From: Fluviibacter sp039805725
GTDB taxonomy: Bacteria > Pseudomonadota > Gammaproteobacteria > Burkholderiales > Rhodocyclaceae
DNA length: 25,189 bases
Direction of reading: 5' to 3'
NCBI GenBank assembly: GCA_039805725.1
Contig: JBDLTT010000039.1
Span: 1-25,189, forward strand
Of the stretch, positions 7,049 to 15,798 are shown piece by piece; the stretch's first letter is position 1, and each line of letters begins with the position of its first letter. Under the pieces are notes generated by a model that was given only the letters and a program-made list of their open reading frames with translations, ran no database searches and had not been told where the DNA came from. The translations under genes were made by a program, and so were the position numbers.

Positions 7049-10000
7049 TTTGCGCCCCCTACGTTGTCTTGCGCAGTCAAGCAGTGCGGCCCTGCTTTCT
7101 CAGGGTTGTCTGTGACCATCTGCTTTTTTGCTTCACCCATTTCTTCAAAGACAACAAAGAACAACGGCACAAAAATAATCGCGATCATCGTGGCGCCGAT
7201 CATGCCGCCGATGATCCCGGTGCCGATCGAGTGGCGGCTATTGGCCGAAGCACCAACTGCAATAGCGAGCGGAACGCAGCCCAAGATGAATGACAGCGAC
7301 GTCATCATGATCGGCCGAAAACGAACCTCGGCAGCGTGCAGGGCTGCATCGACCACTGACATACCCTTTTCAACGTTGGCGACAGCGAATTCGACAATCA
7401 GAATCGCATTCTTGGCGGCCAAGGCGATGAGCGTCACTAGCCCGATCTGGAAATAGACATCATTTTCCAGGCCGCGAAGCATTACGGACAAAAGTGCGCC
7501 ACATAGTGCAAACGGTACGGCGAACATCACGCTAAAGGGCAGGGACCATTTCTCATAGAGTGCGGCCAGGATCAGGAAGACCATAATCAATGCAAACGCG
7601 AACACAAAAACGGCGGTACTACCGGATTTGATTTGTTCGAATGCTTCACCGGACCAGGCGATTTTGTAGCCCGAGGGTAGCACCTCATCTGCGACCTCTT
7701 GCATGGCCTGAATTGCCTGACCAGAGCTGTACCCTGCCGCATTGTTGCCGGTAATCTGAACGGCAGGATAGGCATTGAAACGGGTCACGATATCGGGGCT
7801 TGCCTGATATTTGTAGCTAATCAGTGCGCGTAGGGGCACCATGGCGCCGGTGCGCGAACGAACATACATCGTATCGAAGGCAGAGGGGTCCTGTCGGTAA
7901 TTGGCGTCGGCCTGCAGAATCACCTGCCATAGGCGGTTCTGGTAGGCGAACTGGTTCACATACTGGGAGCCAATCATTGTTTGTAGCGTGTCGTAAACAT
8001 CGTTGACCGCCACGTCTAGTAATTCGGCTTTGCCACGATCTACATTGACGAACATTTCGCGTGCGTTGGTGCTGAACGTCGTATTGATGGCTGTTAATTC
8101 AGGCCGTTTTTTTGCGGCGGCCAGGAAGCGTAAGGTTTGCTCTTCCATTTCTTCCACGGAACCATTGCCAGTTTGCTCCAGCCACATCTGGAAGCCGCCG
8201 GTGTTGCCCAGACCCGGAATCGATGGTGGGTTTACTGGGATGGTAATGCCAGCGGTCTGACTCATGAAGTGCTTTCGACCATTTTCGATCATGGTGAACG
8301 CGGATGATGCTTTGTCGGTGCGTTCACCGAATGATTTTAGGCCGATAAATAATGTGCTAGCACTCGGCAGAATCTGCGAGTCGATAATACTGTAGCCTGC
8401 GTAGTTTGTGGCGGAATCCACCCCGGGCTGTTCCTGGAACCAGTCTGCGCTTGTCTGACCAAAGTCGGCGGTGCGTTGCAGACTGGCGGCTTTAGGCATG
8501 ATCACGGCACCGAAAAGATAACCCTGATCTTCCTCTGGTACAAACGAGCCTGGGACGATGCGGAACAGCACCAGTAGCGCGATGATGACGCCGCCAAAAA
8601 TCATAAAAGACGGACGGCGATGTTCGATAGCCCATTTAACGGCCATCATGTAGTGATTACGCAGCTTATCGAACATGGCTTCAAAGCCGATGAAGAAGCG
8701 AGGCTTTGCTTGTTCTCCATCATCGCTCTTGGCGCGGATCAGAATTGCAGCCAAAGCGGGAGACAGTGTCAGTGCCACAATCGACGAGAGGGTAACGGAA
8801 ACCGAGAGCGTCAGCGCAAACTGGCGATAAAGCTGGCCGGTAATTCCAGAAAGGAAGGCCACCGGCACGAAGACGGCAACCATCACCAGCGTGGTGGCGA
8901 TAATGGGACCGGTCACTTCGGCCATGGCAACTGCCGCCGCTTCGCGTGGCTGCATGGTTGGGTTTTCCTGCATGATCCGTTCAACGTTTTCAATAACCAC
9001 GATGGCGTCATCAACGACCAGGCCAATGGCTAGCACCAGCCCGAACATGGTGAGCATGTTGATCGAGAAGCCGAACAGGCTCATGCCGATAAAAGTGCCG
9101 ATGATCGATACTGGTACGGCAACCAATGGGATCAAAGTGGCTTTTGGCTTTTGCAGGAAAAGAAAGACCACCAGTACGACGAGGATCATGGCTTCGAAGA
9201 AGGTGTGAATCACTTCCTCGATTGATGAGTTGATGAACTCGGTGGCATCCAATGCCATTTCGTACGTCACTCCGGGCGGAAAACTCGGTTTCAATTCTTC
9301 CAGCTTCTCTTTTACGGCCTTTGCGACATTGAGTGCGTTATACCCCGGTTGGAAATAAACAATTAGTAGTGCAGATGTTTTCTTGTTCGTTCGAACGTCA
9401 AAGTTATAAGTTTGTGAACCCAGCTCTGCGCGCCCAACATCGCGTAAGCGCACGATTGCACCTTCAGATCCGGGTGTCACGGACGGCTTCCCAGCCTTGA
9501 CGATGATGTTTTCGAATTCTTCAGTACTCTGCAGCATGCCGTTCGTCGTGACGGAGAAGTTCTGGATCACCTGTCCCTTGGCGGGCAGTTGACCAAATTG
9601 GCCGACGGCATATTGCTGGTTCTGAGCTCGTACAGCGTTGGCGATATCTCCAGTCGTTAGCTTGTAGAGCGTGAGCTTGGTCGGGTCGAGCCAGATGCGC
9701 ATGGCGAAGTTCGGGTTGCCGCCGACGGACGCCATGCTGGCCCCTGGAATACGCTGGACTTCATTTAGGACGATCACGTTGGCAAATGTGCTGAGTTCGG
9801 TCAGGTCGTATTTATTATCAGGGTCGTTGATGGCTACCACCATCATGATCGACTGGCTCTTTTGTTGTATGTTCACGCCCTGGTTGCGCACGGATTGTGG
9901 CAACTGCGGCATTGCCGTGTTGACACGGTTGAGAACGTCCGTCTGGGCGAGCGCGGGATCCTTGGCAATGTCGAAAAAGATACTAAGCGTCATGTTACCG

Positions 10001-10254
10001 GCCGTATTGGTCGAGTACATGTAGAGCATGCCGTCGGCACCGTTGACCTGGAGCTCAATTGGTGAGGCGACATTTTGCGACACGGTTTCCGCATTCGCTC
10101 CTGGATAGGATGTCGTTACCTGAATCTGTGGTGGGGTGATATTGGGATACTGCGCGATCGGCAGCGTTGCCATCGCCACCAGACCGGCGATGGTGATGAT
10201 GATGGAAATGACTGCTGAAAAAATCGGCCGATCGATAAAGAACTTCGAGAACAT
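7045..10254 (-). CDS. RND multidrug efflux pump, inner-membrane subunit (HAE-1, AcrB/MexF-like)
   Basis: A 1069-residue proton-driven transporter of full family length. The start FFIDRPIFSAVISI is the HAE-1 signature for TM1. GLVLAIGLVVDDAIVVIENVER is TM4 with the two proton-relay Asp residues, and AAKNAILIVEFA in TM10 carries the relay Lys. Two large periplasmic loops and twelve membrane segments are evident. By eye it is closer to the MexF/OqxB branch (VIHTFFEAMILVVLVVFLFLQ) than to AcrB itself. A GAGG site lies about 8 bases before the ATG. It is 18 bases after the adaptor gene and overlaps the channel gene by 4. Substrates cannot be read from sequence. Confidence 0.96.
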   Translation of the reverse strand: MFSKFFIDRPIFSAVISIIITIAGLVAMATLPIAQYPNITPPQIQVTTSYPGANAETVSQNVASPIELQVNGADGMLYMYSTNTAGNMTLSIFFDIAKDPALAQTDVLNRVNTAMPQLPQSVRNQGVNIQQKSQSIMMVVAINDPDNKYDLTELSTFANVIVLNEVQRIPGASMASVGGNPNFAMRIWLDPTKLTLYKLTTGDIANAVRAQNQQYAVGQFGQLPAKGQVIQNFSVTTNGMLQSTEEFENIIVKAGKPSVTPGSEGAIVRLRDVGRAELGSQTYNFDVRTNKKTSALLIVYFQPGYNALNVAKAVKEKLEELKPSFPPGVTYEMALDATEFINSSIEEVIHTFFEAMILVVLVVFLFLQKPKATLIPLVAVPVSIIGTFIGMSLFGFSINMLTMFGLVLAIGLVVDDAIVVIENVERIMQENPTMQPREAAAVAMAEVTGPIIATTLVMVAVFVPVAFLSGITGQLYRQFALTLSVSVTLSSIVALTLSPALAAILIRAKSDDGEQAKPRFFIGFEAMFDKLRNHYMMAVKWAIEHRRPSFMIFGGVIIALLVLFRIVPGSFVPEEDQGYLFGAVIMPKAASLQRTADFGQTSADWFQEQPGVDSATNYAGYSIIDSQILPSASTLFIGLKSFGERTDKASSAFTMIENGRKHFMSQTAGITIPVNPPSIPGLGNTGGFQMWLEQTGNGSVEEMEEQTLRFLAAAKKRPELTAINTTFSTNAREMFVNVDRGKAELLDVAVNDVYDTLQTMIGSQYVNQFAYQNRLWQVILQADANYRQDPSAFDTMYVRSRTGAMVPLRALISYKYQASPDIVTRFNAYPAVQITGNNAAGYSSGQAIQAMQEVADEVLPSGYKIAWSGEAFEQIKSGSTAVFVFAFALIMVFLILAALYEKWSLPFSVMFAVPFALCGALLSVMLRGLENDVYFQIGLVTLIALAAKNAILIVEFAVANVEKGMSVVDAALHAAEVRFRPIMMTSLSFILGCVPLAIAVGASANSRHSIGTGIIGGMIGATMIAIIFVPLFFVVFEEMGEAKKQMVTDNPEKAGPHCLTAQDNVGGAK

Positions 10255-10272
10255 GGTATTTGCCTCGGCCGA

Positions 10273-11796
10273 TTACTGTGCAGGCCGTTTCAGGCTGTCC
10301 GGTACCGGCGCTGGTGCGGTAGGAATGCCTGGTGCAAGCGGTACTTCCCTGGGAGGAATCAGGTTGGGTGTTGGTGCCGGTGCAACGGGCATCGGTTGCG
10401 GTTTCGGATCCTGGGCACGATTGATCTCGGATTTGACCTCTGCCCCCGCGCCATAAGGGTTGCGCTTCTGGTCACCCGATGGTGGGGTCGGCAGACGGAC
10501 GGGCTGCGGCTCGGGCGACTTCACCACGTTGGGTTTGACCAGCTGATTTGGCGACATGCGCAGCACGTTGCTCACCACTATATGTTCGCCGGGTTTCAGG
10601 CCATCGTTGATCACCCAGTTCGGGCCATTCCAGTAGCCGGGCGTCACGGTCCGGGAGTGGACACGATTCTCCTGGTCGACGACCCAGACATAGGCCCCCT
10701 GATTGCTTTGTTGAACAGCGGCCTGTGGCACTAGGTAAACGTTCTGTTGAACGAGGCCGATGATGGTGGCTGTCACGAACTGGCCTTGTTGGAGGGCGCT
10801 ATTCGGATTTGGGAATACGGCCCGCATCAGGCGGGTGCCGGTATCCACGTTGTAGAGTACGTCGGCAAAGCCGATCTTGCCGGTATAGGGGTAAAGCGTG
10901 CCGTCAGACATGGTCAGTGTGACATCGAGATCCGTTAGGCTGGCGGCATTCAGCTGCTTCTGCTGCAGCAACCGGTCAACATTCAGCATCTGGTCTTCAG
11001 ATACTGAAAAATAAACCCACATCGGATCCATTTGATTGACGACCGTTAGCTCGGAATTAGGGCTGCCGGTTTGCAGGTACGTCCCGAGCGCTTGCTTGCG
11101 GACCGAGGCCAAACCGGAGATCGGGCTGCGGATCGTGCAGTATTCGAGATTCAGCTGCGCACTTTCAACGTTAGCTCGCGCCTGGTCGACGCCTGCCTGG
11201 GCGCGTAAGAAGTTGCCGGTGGCGGTGTCCAGATCCTGTTGCGACAGCGCCTTGGCGGCGGCCAGGGGTTTGATGCGGTTCAGCGTCAGCGTCGCCGTGC
11301 GAAGTGAAGCCTCCTGCGATACCAGTGCTGCTTTGGCCGCATCGAGCTGCGTGATGAAAGGGCGTTTATCCATTTCAAACAGAATATCGCCGGCGTTGAC
11401 CCACGAGCCTTCCTGATAGATCTGCTTATCCAGGAAACCCGAAACGCGGGTGTAGATCGCTACGGACTGGGGGCTGCGGGTCTGCCCCACCAGTTGCGAC
11501 TCCAGCGGCACTGTCATGGGTTGGACTTCAATCACATCGACCCCTAAAGCGAAGTGGGCCTTCATGTAGGGGATGAAGATATCGGTCTTAATGACGTGAA
11601 AACCGACCAGGACTGCAAACACAATGGCGGCCGGTTTGCGCCAGCGCGGATTCTTCAACACTTGAATGACGTTGTCACGGTTAATGTTCTGCAACGAATG
11701 CCAGTCAAAATTGCGGACAATGTCGGCGAATTTTTTTAGGTGTTCGACCAGAGCGTCGTAACGCGCCTGGAGCCGTTGGGGGATGAATTTGGCCAT
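10273..11796 (-). CDS. RND efflux periplasmic adaptor (membrane fusion protein), extended form
   Basis: The adaptor links the RND pump to the outer-membrane channel. At 507 residues it is about 100 longer than usual AcrA/MexE proteins. The core (about 95-415) has the lipoyl halves (TRVSGFLDKQIYQEGSWVNAGDILFEMD and CTIRSPISGLASVRK), an alpha-hairpin between them, and beta-barrel and membrane-proximal domains. Instead of a lipoprotein signal it starts with ~50 mostly amphipathic residues and one membrane segment (about 55-69, AAIVFAVLVGFHVIK), so it is probably anchored N-in. Residues ~425-507 form a Pro-rich, likely disordered tail. First gene of the operon. The ribosome site is weak, so a downstream start is possible. 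No dedicated regulator adjoins it. Confidence 0.94.
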   Translation of the reverse strand: MAKFIPQRLQARYDALVEHLKKFADIVRNFDWHSLQNINRDNVIQVLKNPRWRKPAAIVFAVLVGFHVIKTDIFIPYMKAHFALGVDVIEVQPMTVPLESQLVGQTRSPQSVAIYTRVSGFLDKQIYQEGSWVNAGDILFEMDKRPFITQLDAAKAALVSQEASLRTATLTLNRIKPLAAAKALSQQDLDTATGNFLRAQAGVDQARANVESAQLNLEYCTIRSPISGLASVRKQALGTYLQTGSPNSELTVVNQMDPMWVYFSVSEDQMLNVDRLLQQKQLNAASLTDLDVTLTMSDGTLYPYTGKIGFADVLYNVDTGTRLMRAVFPNPNSALQQGQFVTATIIGLVQQNVYLVPQAAVQQSNQGAYVWVVDQENRVHSRTVTPGYWNGPNWVINDGLKPGEHIVVSNVLRMSPNQLVKPNVVKSPEPQPVRLPTPPSGDQKRNPYGAGAEVKSEINRAQDPKPQPMPVAPAPTPNLIPPREVPLAPGIPTAPAPVPDSLKRPAQ

Positions 11797-11901
11797 GGTT
11801 AAACAGGGTGCCTAGAGTCTGGAGTCGAACCGCGGACATCGCCCGCCGCATTGCGAAAACAAAGAGGAAAACATTAACATAGGAGGGTCGGAATTTACTG
11901 G

Positions 11902-11917
11902 CGGATTTCCTAATCCG
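11902..11917. promoter_or_regulatory. Inverted repeat in divergent intergenic region
   Basis: CGGATT-TCCT-AATCCG is a perfect 6+4+6 inverted repeat about 105 bases upstream of the adaptor start and 50 upstream of the RRM-like gene. Its position between divergent genes would suit an operator for either, but no known consensus is recognised. I could not identify convincing -35/-10 elements in this 170-base gap. Confidence 0.3.
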
Positions 11918-11966
11918 AGAATGGATTCTACGGATCTATGGCACAATGCTGCATTGCAATAGAGAG

Positions 11967-12233
11967 ATGGGCAATCCTGTGAATGTCGAATTTGGGCACC
12001 GGCTCTATCTCACGGGCATCGGCACGAATGTGACAGTGACCGAGTTGCGCGAATTTTTGCAGAAATACACCAAGAGAGCGCCTGATTGGGTCAATCGGGT
12101 TGACCTGAATACATCACGTCCAGCTTATGTGGTCACGTTTAAGGGTCTTCGTGACGGCGAAATCCAGAGGTTTGCCGAGCGAATCAATGGGGTGTACTGG
12201 CATGCCCACCAAATCGATGCCCACGTAATATGA
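11967..12233 (+). CDS. RRM-like mini-protein, putative RNA-binding (second copy type)
   Basis: An 88-residue soluble protein. HRLYLTGIG is RNP2-like and PAYVVTF RNP1-like, separated by a helix (TVTELREFLQKYTKRAP), with a second helix (DGEIQRFAERING) and a final strand, giving the RRM order. A start at ATG 11946 would add seven residues. ATG 11967 is preferred because AGAGAG lies just before it and the added residues are not conserved-looking. The gene lies 56 bases before ychF and diverges from the efflux operon. It resembles the 78-residue protein at 4538 in size and fold pattern, but the two are not near-identical. Confidence 0.72.
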   Translation: MGNPVNVEFGHRLYLTGIGTNVTVTELREFLQKYTKRAPDWVNRVDLNTSRPAYVVTFKGLRDGEIQRFAERINGVYWHAHQIDAHVI

Positions 12234-12289
12234 GTGGGCTGATTTAAAATACGCCAGACAAACCAGTTTTTGGATTATCAAGGAACACC

Positions 12290-13381
12290 ATGAGTCTCAA
12301 GTGCGGCATCGTTGGCCTACCTAACGTGGGCAAATCTACCCTCTTTAATGCCTTGACCAAGGCCGGCATCGCTGCCGAGAACTACCCCTTCTGCACGATC
12401 GAACCGAACGTTGGCATCGTCGAAGTGCCGGATCCGCGCCTGGATGCACTATCTGAAATCGTCAAACCCCAACGTGTCCAGCCGGCCATCGTCGAATTCG
12501 TTGACATTGCGGGCCTGGTCGCGGGGGCCTCCAAAGGCGAGGGGCTGGGCAATCAGTTTCTGGCCAATATTCGCGAAACTGACGCCATCGTCAATGTGGT
12601 GCGCTGTTTCGACGATGAGAATGTGGTGCACGTCTCTGGTCGTGTTGATCCGATCGCCGATATCGAAACGATTGTGACCGAACTGGCGCTGGCCGATCTG
12701 GCAGTCGTCGAGCGCACGATTGCCCGCGACAGTAAGAAGGCCCGCTCCGGTGATAAGGATGCCGCCAAGCTTGTGGCGATTCTGGAAAAACTATTACCAC
12801 ATCTAAACGAAGGAAAGCCAGCGCGCACGCTGGGTCTGGGCGACGAAGACAAGGTACTGCTCAAGCCGCTTTGTCTGCTCACGATTAAACCCGCCATGTA
12901 TGTCGGCAACGTGCTGGAAGATGGCTTCGAGAACAACCCGTTTCTGGATCGCCTGCGGGAATTTGCAGCGAAAGAAGGCGCCCCTGTGGTCGCCGTTTGC
13001 GCCAAGCTGGAGGCTGAATTAGCCGATCTGGACGATGAAGACAAACAGGCATTCCTGGCCGACCTGGGCCTTGAAGAGCCCGGCCTCAACCGGTTGATTC
13101 GGGCCGGTTATGAACTGCTGGGCTTGCAGACCTATTTCACCGCCGGGGTGAAAGAAGTGCGCGCCTGGACGATTCACAAAGGTGATACCGCACCACAGGC
13201 TGCCGGCGTGATCCACACCGATTTCGAACGCGGCTTCATTCGTGCGCAGACCATTGCGTTCGCCGACTTCATTGCGTTCAAGGGTGAGCAAGGTGCCAAA
13301 GAAGCCGGCAAGATGCGCGCTGAAGGCAAAGACTATATTGTGCAGGATGGTGATGTCCTGAACTTCCTGTTCAACGTCTAA
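12290..13381 (+). CDS. ychF: Redox-regulated ribosome-binding ATPase YchF
   Basis: YchF is an Obg-family P-loop protein that prefers ATP and binds ribosomes. The length, 363 residues, is exactly the bacterial norm. The P-loop GLPNVGKS is at 9-16. VDIAGLVAGASKGEGLGNQFLANIRETDAIVNVVRCF is the G3 region with the characteristic YchF insertion, and LLTIKPAMYVGNV stands where NKxD lies in GTPases. The C-terminal TGS domain includes AWTIHKGDTAPQAAGVIHTDFERGFIRAQTI. AAGGA precedes the ATG at good spacing. Its usual partner pth lies 9.6 kb upstream. It is followed by a SYLF gene after 16 bases. Confidence 0.97.
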   Translation: MSLKCGIVGLPNVGKSTLFNALTKAGIAAENYPFCTIEPNVGIVEVPDPRLDALSEIVKPQRVQPAIVEFVDIAGLVAGASKGEGLGNQFLANIRETDAIVNVVRCFDDENVVHVSGRVDPIADIETIVTELALADLAVVERTIARDSKKARSGDKDAAKLVAILEKLLPHLNEGKPARTLGLGDEDKVLLKPLCLLTIKPAMYVGNVLEDGFENNPFLDRLREFAAKEGAPVVAVCAKLEAELADLDDEDKQAFLADLGLEEPGLNRLIRAGYELLGLQTYFTAGVKEVRAWTIHKGDTAPQAAGVIHTDFERGFIRAQTIAFADFIAFKGEQGAKEAGKMRAEGKDYIVQDGDVLNFLFNV

Positions 13382-13397
13382 TCTAAAAGTTGATCCG

Positions 13398-13976
13398 ATG
13401 AAACGTTTATTGACCGTGTGGGTCTGTGTGTTCGCCCTAGGCGTACCCATGACGCCGGCCTACGCCCTCTTTGAAAGCAAACCCGTTGCCCAGCAACGCG
13501 CCGATATCCTGAAACAGAACGATCAGATCATGCGTCGCCTGTACCGGCTGGAACCTCATGCCAAAGAGCTGGTGGCCAAATCAGCCGGCTATGCGACCTT
13601 CAGTAATTTCGGGATGAAGATCTTTGTGGCGGGGGGCGGCTCGGGTTCTGGCGTTGTGATACGCCAGAACAACGACAAACCGGTCTACATGAAGATGGTA
13701 GAAGTTCAGGCCGGTCTGGGTGTCGGCATCAAATCGTTCAGCGTGATCTTTGTCTTTGAAACTGAAAAGGCACTTAATAGCTTTATCAATTCCGGGTGGG
13801 AATTTGGCGGGCAGGCAACCGCTGCAGCAAAGTACGAAAGCAAGGGGGGTGCCTATGAAGGGGCGACCAACGTGAGCGAGGGTGTCTGGATGTATCAGCT
13901 CACCGATAATGGTTTGGCAGCAGAAATCACCGCCAAGGGCACCAAGTATTACAAAGACAGCGATCTGAATAAGTAG
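13398..13976 (+). CDS. Exported SYLF-domain (YSC84-like) lipid-binding protein
   Basis: A 192-residue protein with a signal peptide ending YA-L at about 25. The mature region matches the SYLF/YSC84 family, whose eukaryotic members bind phosphoinositides; bacterial roles are unclear. Typical blocks are AKSAGYATFSNFGMKIFVAGGGSGSGVVI, KMVEVQAGLGVGIKSFSVIFVFET, INSGWEFGGQATAAAKY and the final GLAAEITAKGTKYYKD. No lipobox Cys is seen, so it is probably soluble periplasmic. It sits between ychF and nudC with gaps of 16 and 7 bases, so co-transcription is likely. Confidence 0.88.
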   Translation: MKRLLTVWVCVFALGVPMTPAYALFESKPVAQQRADILKQNDQIMRRLYRLEPHAKELVAKSAGYATFSNFGMKIFVAGGGSGSGVVIRQNNDKPVYMKMVEVQAGLGVGIKSFSVIFVFETEKALNSFINSGWEFGGQATAAAKYESKGGAYEGATNVSEGVWMYQLTDNGLAAEITAKGTKYYKDSDLNK

Positions 13977-13983
13977 CGCTGAT

Positions 13984-14805
13984 ATGAATGCAGAAGGTTT
14001 ATGGTTCGCTTTTCGCGGCCGGGAGTTGTTTCTCACCAATGAAGGTCGGGTGCCCAGTGGGCGTGCGGATGAGCTGTTTGGTGATCAGATACGGCATGCT
14101 CACGCTATTGGCGAACTTGAGGGTGTTCAGTGTTACGGATGCGCACTCGAGGATTTAGCTGCTCCGCGAACCGCTGGTCGCTTTAGACCTCTGAAAACGT
14201 TGCTCGACGATTGGCCAGAAGCCATGGCACATATGGCAGGGCGAGCCCTGGAGATTATTGAATGGGATAATAGCCACCGATTTTGCGGTGCGTGTGGTGC
14301 GCCAACGACCCAGGAAACGACGGCCATCGTTCGCCGCTGTACGAATTCGCTATGCCGTCGAGACCATTATCCTCGGGTTTCGCCAGTCGTCATTGTGGCT
14401 GTTGAGCGTGGCGATGAAATATTGCTGGGCCGTTCCCCGCACTTTGCTCCGGGTATGTACAGCACGTTAGCGGGGTTTGTGGATGCCGGTGAAACCGTAG
14501 AAGCGGCAGTGCACCGCGAAATCTTTGAAGAATCCGGTCTAAGGATTGGTCATCTCCGCTATTTTTCGAGTCAGCCATGGCCTTTCCCGCATTCTTTGAT
14601 GCTTGGCTTTCAGGCCGAGTACCTCGATGGCGATATTAAAATCGCCCAAGACGAGCTGGAAGATGTTGCCTTTTTTCACGTCGACCGCCTGCCAGCGGTG
14701 CTACCCGGCCCATCGACAATCGCTCACTGGCTGATTCGTGATTTCTGCAGACGTCACCATCGACCATGGCCGTTAACTGATCAAGTCATACACTCACAAA
14801 CATAA
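13984..14805 (+). CDS. nudC: NAD(H) pyrophosphatase / NAD-cap decapping hydrolase NudC
   Basis: NudC splits NADH into NMNH and AMP and removes NAD caps from RNA 5' ends. The 273-residue protein has an N-terminal domain, a zinc ribbon (Cys101, Cys104, Cys119, Cys124) and a Nudix box GFVDAGETVEAAVHREIFEESGL (164-186) containing the REIFEESG catalytic core. SQPWPFPHS (196-204) is the array that marks NADH-specific members. Length is normal. It follows the SYLF gene by 7 bases and precedes a transporter gene by 6. The ribosome site before ATG 13984 is weak, consistent with coupling to upstream translation. Confidence 0.96.
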   Translation: MNAEGLWFAFRGRELFLTNEGRVPSGRADELFGDQIRHAHAIGELEGVQCYGCALEDLAAPRTAGRFRPLKTLLDDWPEAMAHMAGRALEIIEWDNSHRFCGACGAPTTQETTAIVRRCTNSLCRRDHYPRVSPVVIVAVERGDEILLGRSPHFAPGMYSTLAGFVDAGETVEAAVHREIFEESGLRIGHLRYFSSQPWPFPHSLMLGFQAEYLDGDIKIAQDELEDVAFFHVDRLPAVLPGPSTIAHWLIRDFCRRHHRPWPLTDQVIHSQT

Positions 14806-14811
14806 GTCATA

Positions 14812-15732
14812 ATGTTCCAAATGATGCGCCGACCCCAATTTAATCCCTATGCACTCCTTGTGCTGACCTCCTTATTCTGGGCCATCAACATGGTCATGAG
14901 CCGGGGTCTGCGAGCCGATCTGCCGCCGATTGCTCTTGCCTTCTGGCGGTGGGTGGTTGCTTTTGGTTGTGTCCTACCACTGGCGCTTCCACATCTGAAA
15001 TCCGAGTGGCCCATCCTGCGTGCGCATTGGGTAAAAGTAGTCTTTCTGGGAATCTTCGGCGTCGGTTTCTACAACACTTTTTCCTATATTGCGGTTCAGT
15101 ACACGACTGCAACCAGTGCCACGTTGCTGAATTCATTTATTCCGGTGGTTACCAGCGTGCTTGCATTTCTCTTTTTCGGAAAACGGTTGTCGCGACCGCA
15201 AATCATCGGCGGCCTGGTTTCATTGACCGGCGTCATCCTCTTGATCAGTCGCGGAAGTATGGCCACCCTGATCGGCCTCACCCTGAACACGGGCGACGTG
15301 TGGATGTTGGTGGCCGTGTTGTCATGGAGTATCTATACCGCTTTTCTCGTCTGGCGACCGGCGGGCGTGCACCCCATGCTGCTGCTGGCAGCATTGATTG
15401 TTGTCGGTCTCTGCGTCATGGCGCCCATGTATGCCTGGGAGTTGGCGCAGGGCGCCACGATTCACCTGCATGCGGGCTCGTTGGCCGGTATTTTCTATGC
15501 CGGCATCGTTGCCGCGTTTCTCGGGTTTGTCTGCTTCAATGCCGGTGTGGCACAGGTTGGACCGGCCGTTGGCTCACTCTTCATTCACTTACAGCCAGTA
15601 TTTGCTGCCATTCTTTCGGCAGTAGTCCTCTCGGAACAGCCTGAGTGGTATCACTATGCGGGCATGCTGCTGGTCTTCAGCGGTATCTATTTAACCACGC
15701 GCCGCCCTGACTTTCTGCCGCACAAATCCTGA
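14812..15732 (+). CDS. EamA-type DMT-superfamily transporter
   Basis: A 306-residue integral membrane protein with about ten hydrophobic segments in two homologous EamA repeats (residues ~12-145 and ~160-298). Recognisable pieces are SLFWAINMVMSRGLRADLPPIALAFWRW at the start, SATLLNSFIPVVTSVLAFLFFGKRLSRPQIIGGLVSLTGVILL closing the first repeat, and SLFIHLQPVFAAILSAVVLSEQPEWYHYAGMLLVFSGIYLTTR closing the second. Family members export metabolites or amino acids, but the substrate cannot be assigned. It ends the ychF-SYLF-nudC-transporter run and is followed by a long inverted repeat. Confidence 0.92.
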   Translation: MFQMMRRPQFNPYALLVLTSLFWAINMVMSRGLRADLPPIALAFWRWVVAFGCVLPLALPHLKSEWPILRAHWVKVVFLGIFGVGFYNTFSYIAVQYTTATSATLLNSFIPVVTSVLAFLFFGKRLSRPQIIGGLVSLTGVILLISRGSMATLIGLTLNTGDVWMLVAVLSWSIYTAFLVWRPAGVHPMLLLAALIVVGLCVMAPMYAWELAQGATIHLHAGSLAGIFYAGIVAAFLGFVCFNAGVAQVGPAVGSLFIHLQPVFAAILSAVVLSEQPEWYHYAGMLLVFSGIYLTTRRPDFLPHKS

Positions 15733-15733
15733 C

Positions 15734-15774
15734 TCTGAAGGGTTTGGCGAGAAACTCTCGCCAAACCCTTCAGA
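15734..15774. terminator. Long perfect inverted repeat between convergent genes, putative bidirectional transcription stop
   Basis: The arm at 15734-15752 (TCTGAAGGGTTTGGCGAGA) pairs without mismatch to 15756-15774, with only AAC as loop. It lies just after the DMT transporter stop and before the end of the convergent yceI gene, where a two-way terminator is expected. Neither side has a T-run, so it is not a standard intrinsic terminator. Rho-assisted stopping, 3'-end protection of the mRNA or a repeat element are alternatives. Confidence 0.65.
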
Positions 15775-15798
15775 CAGTCATGCTGCACAAAGAGCTCG

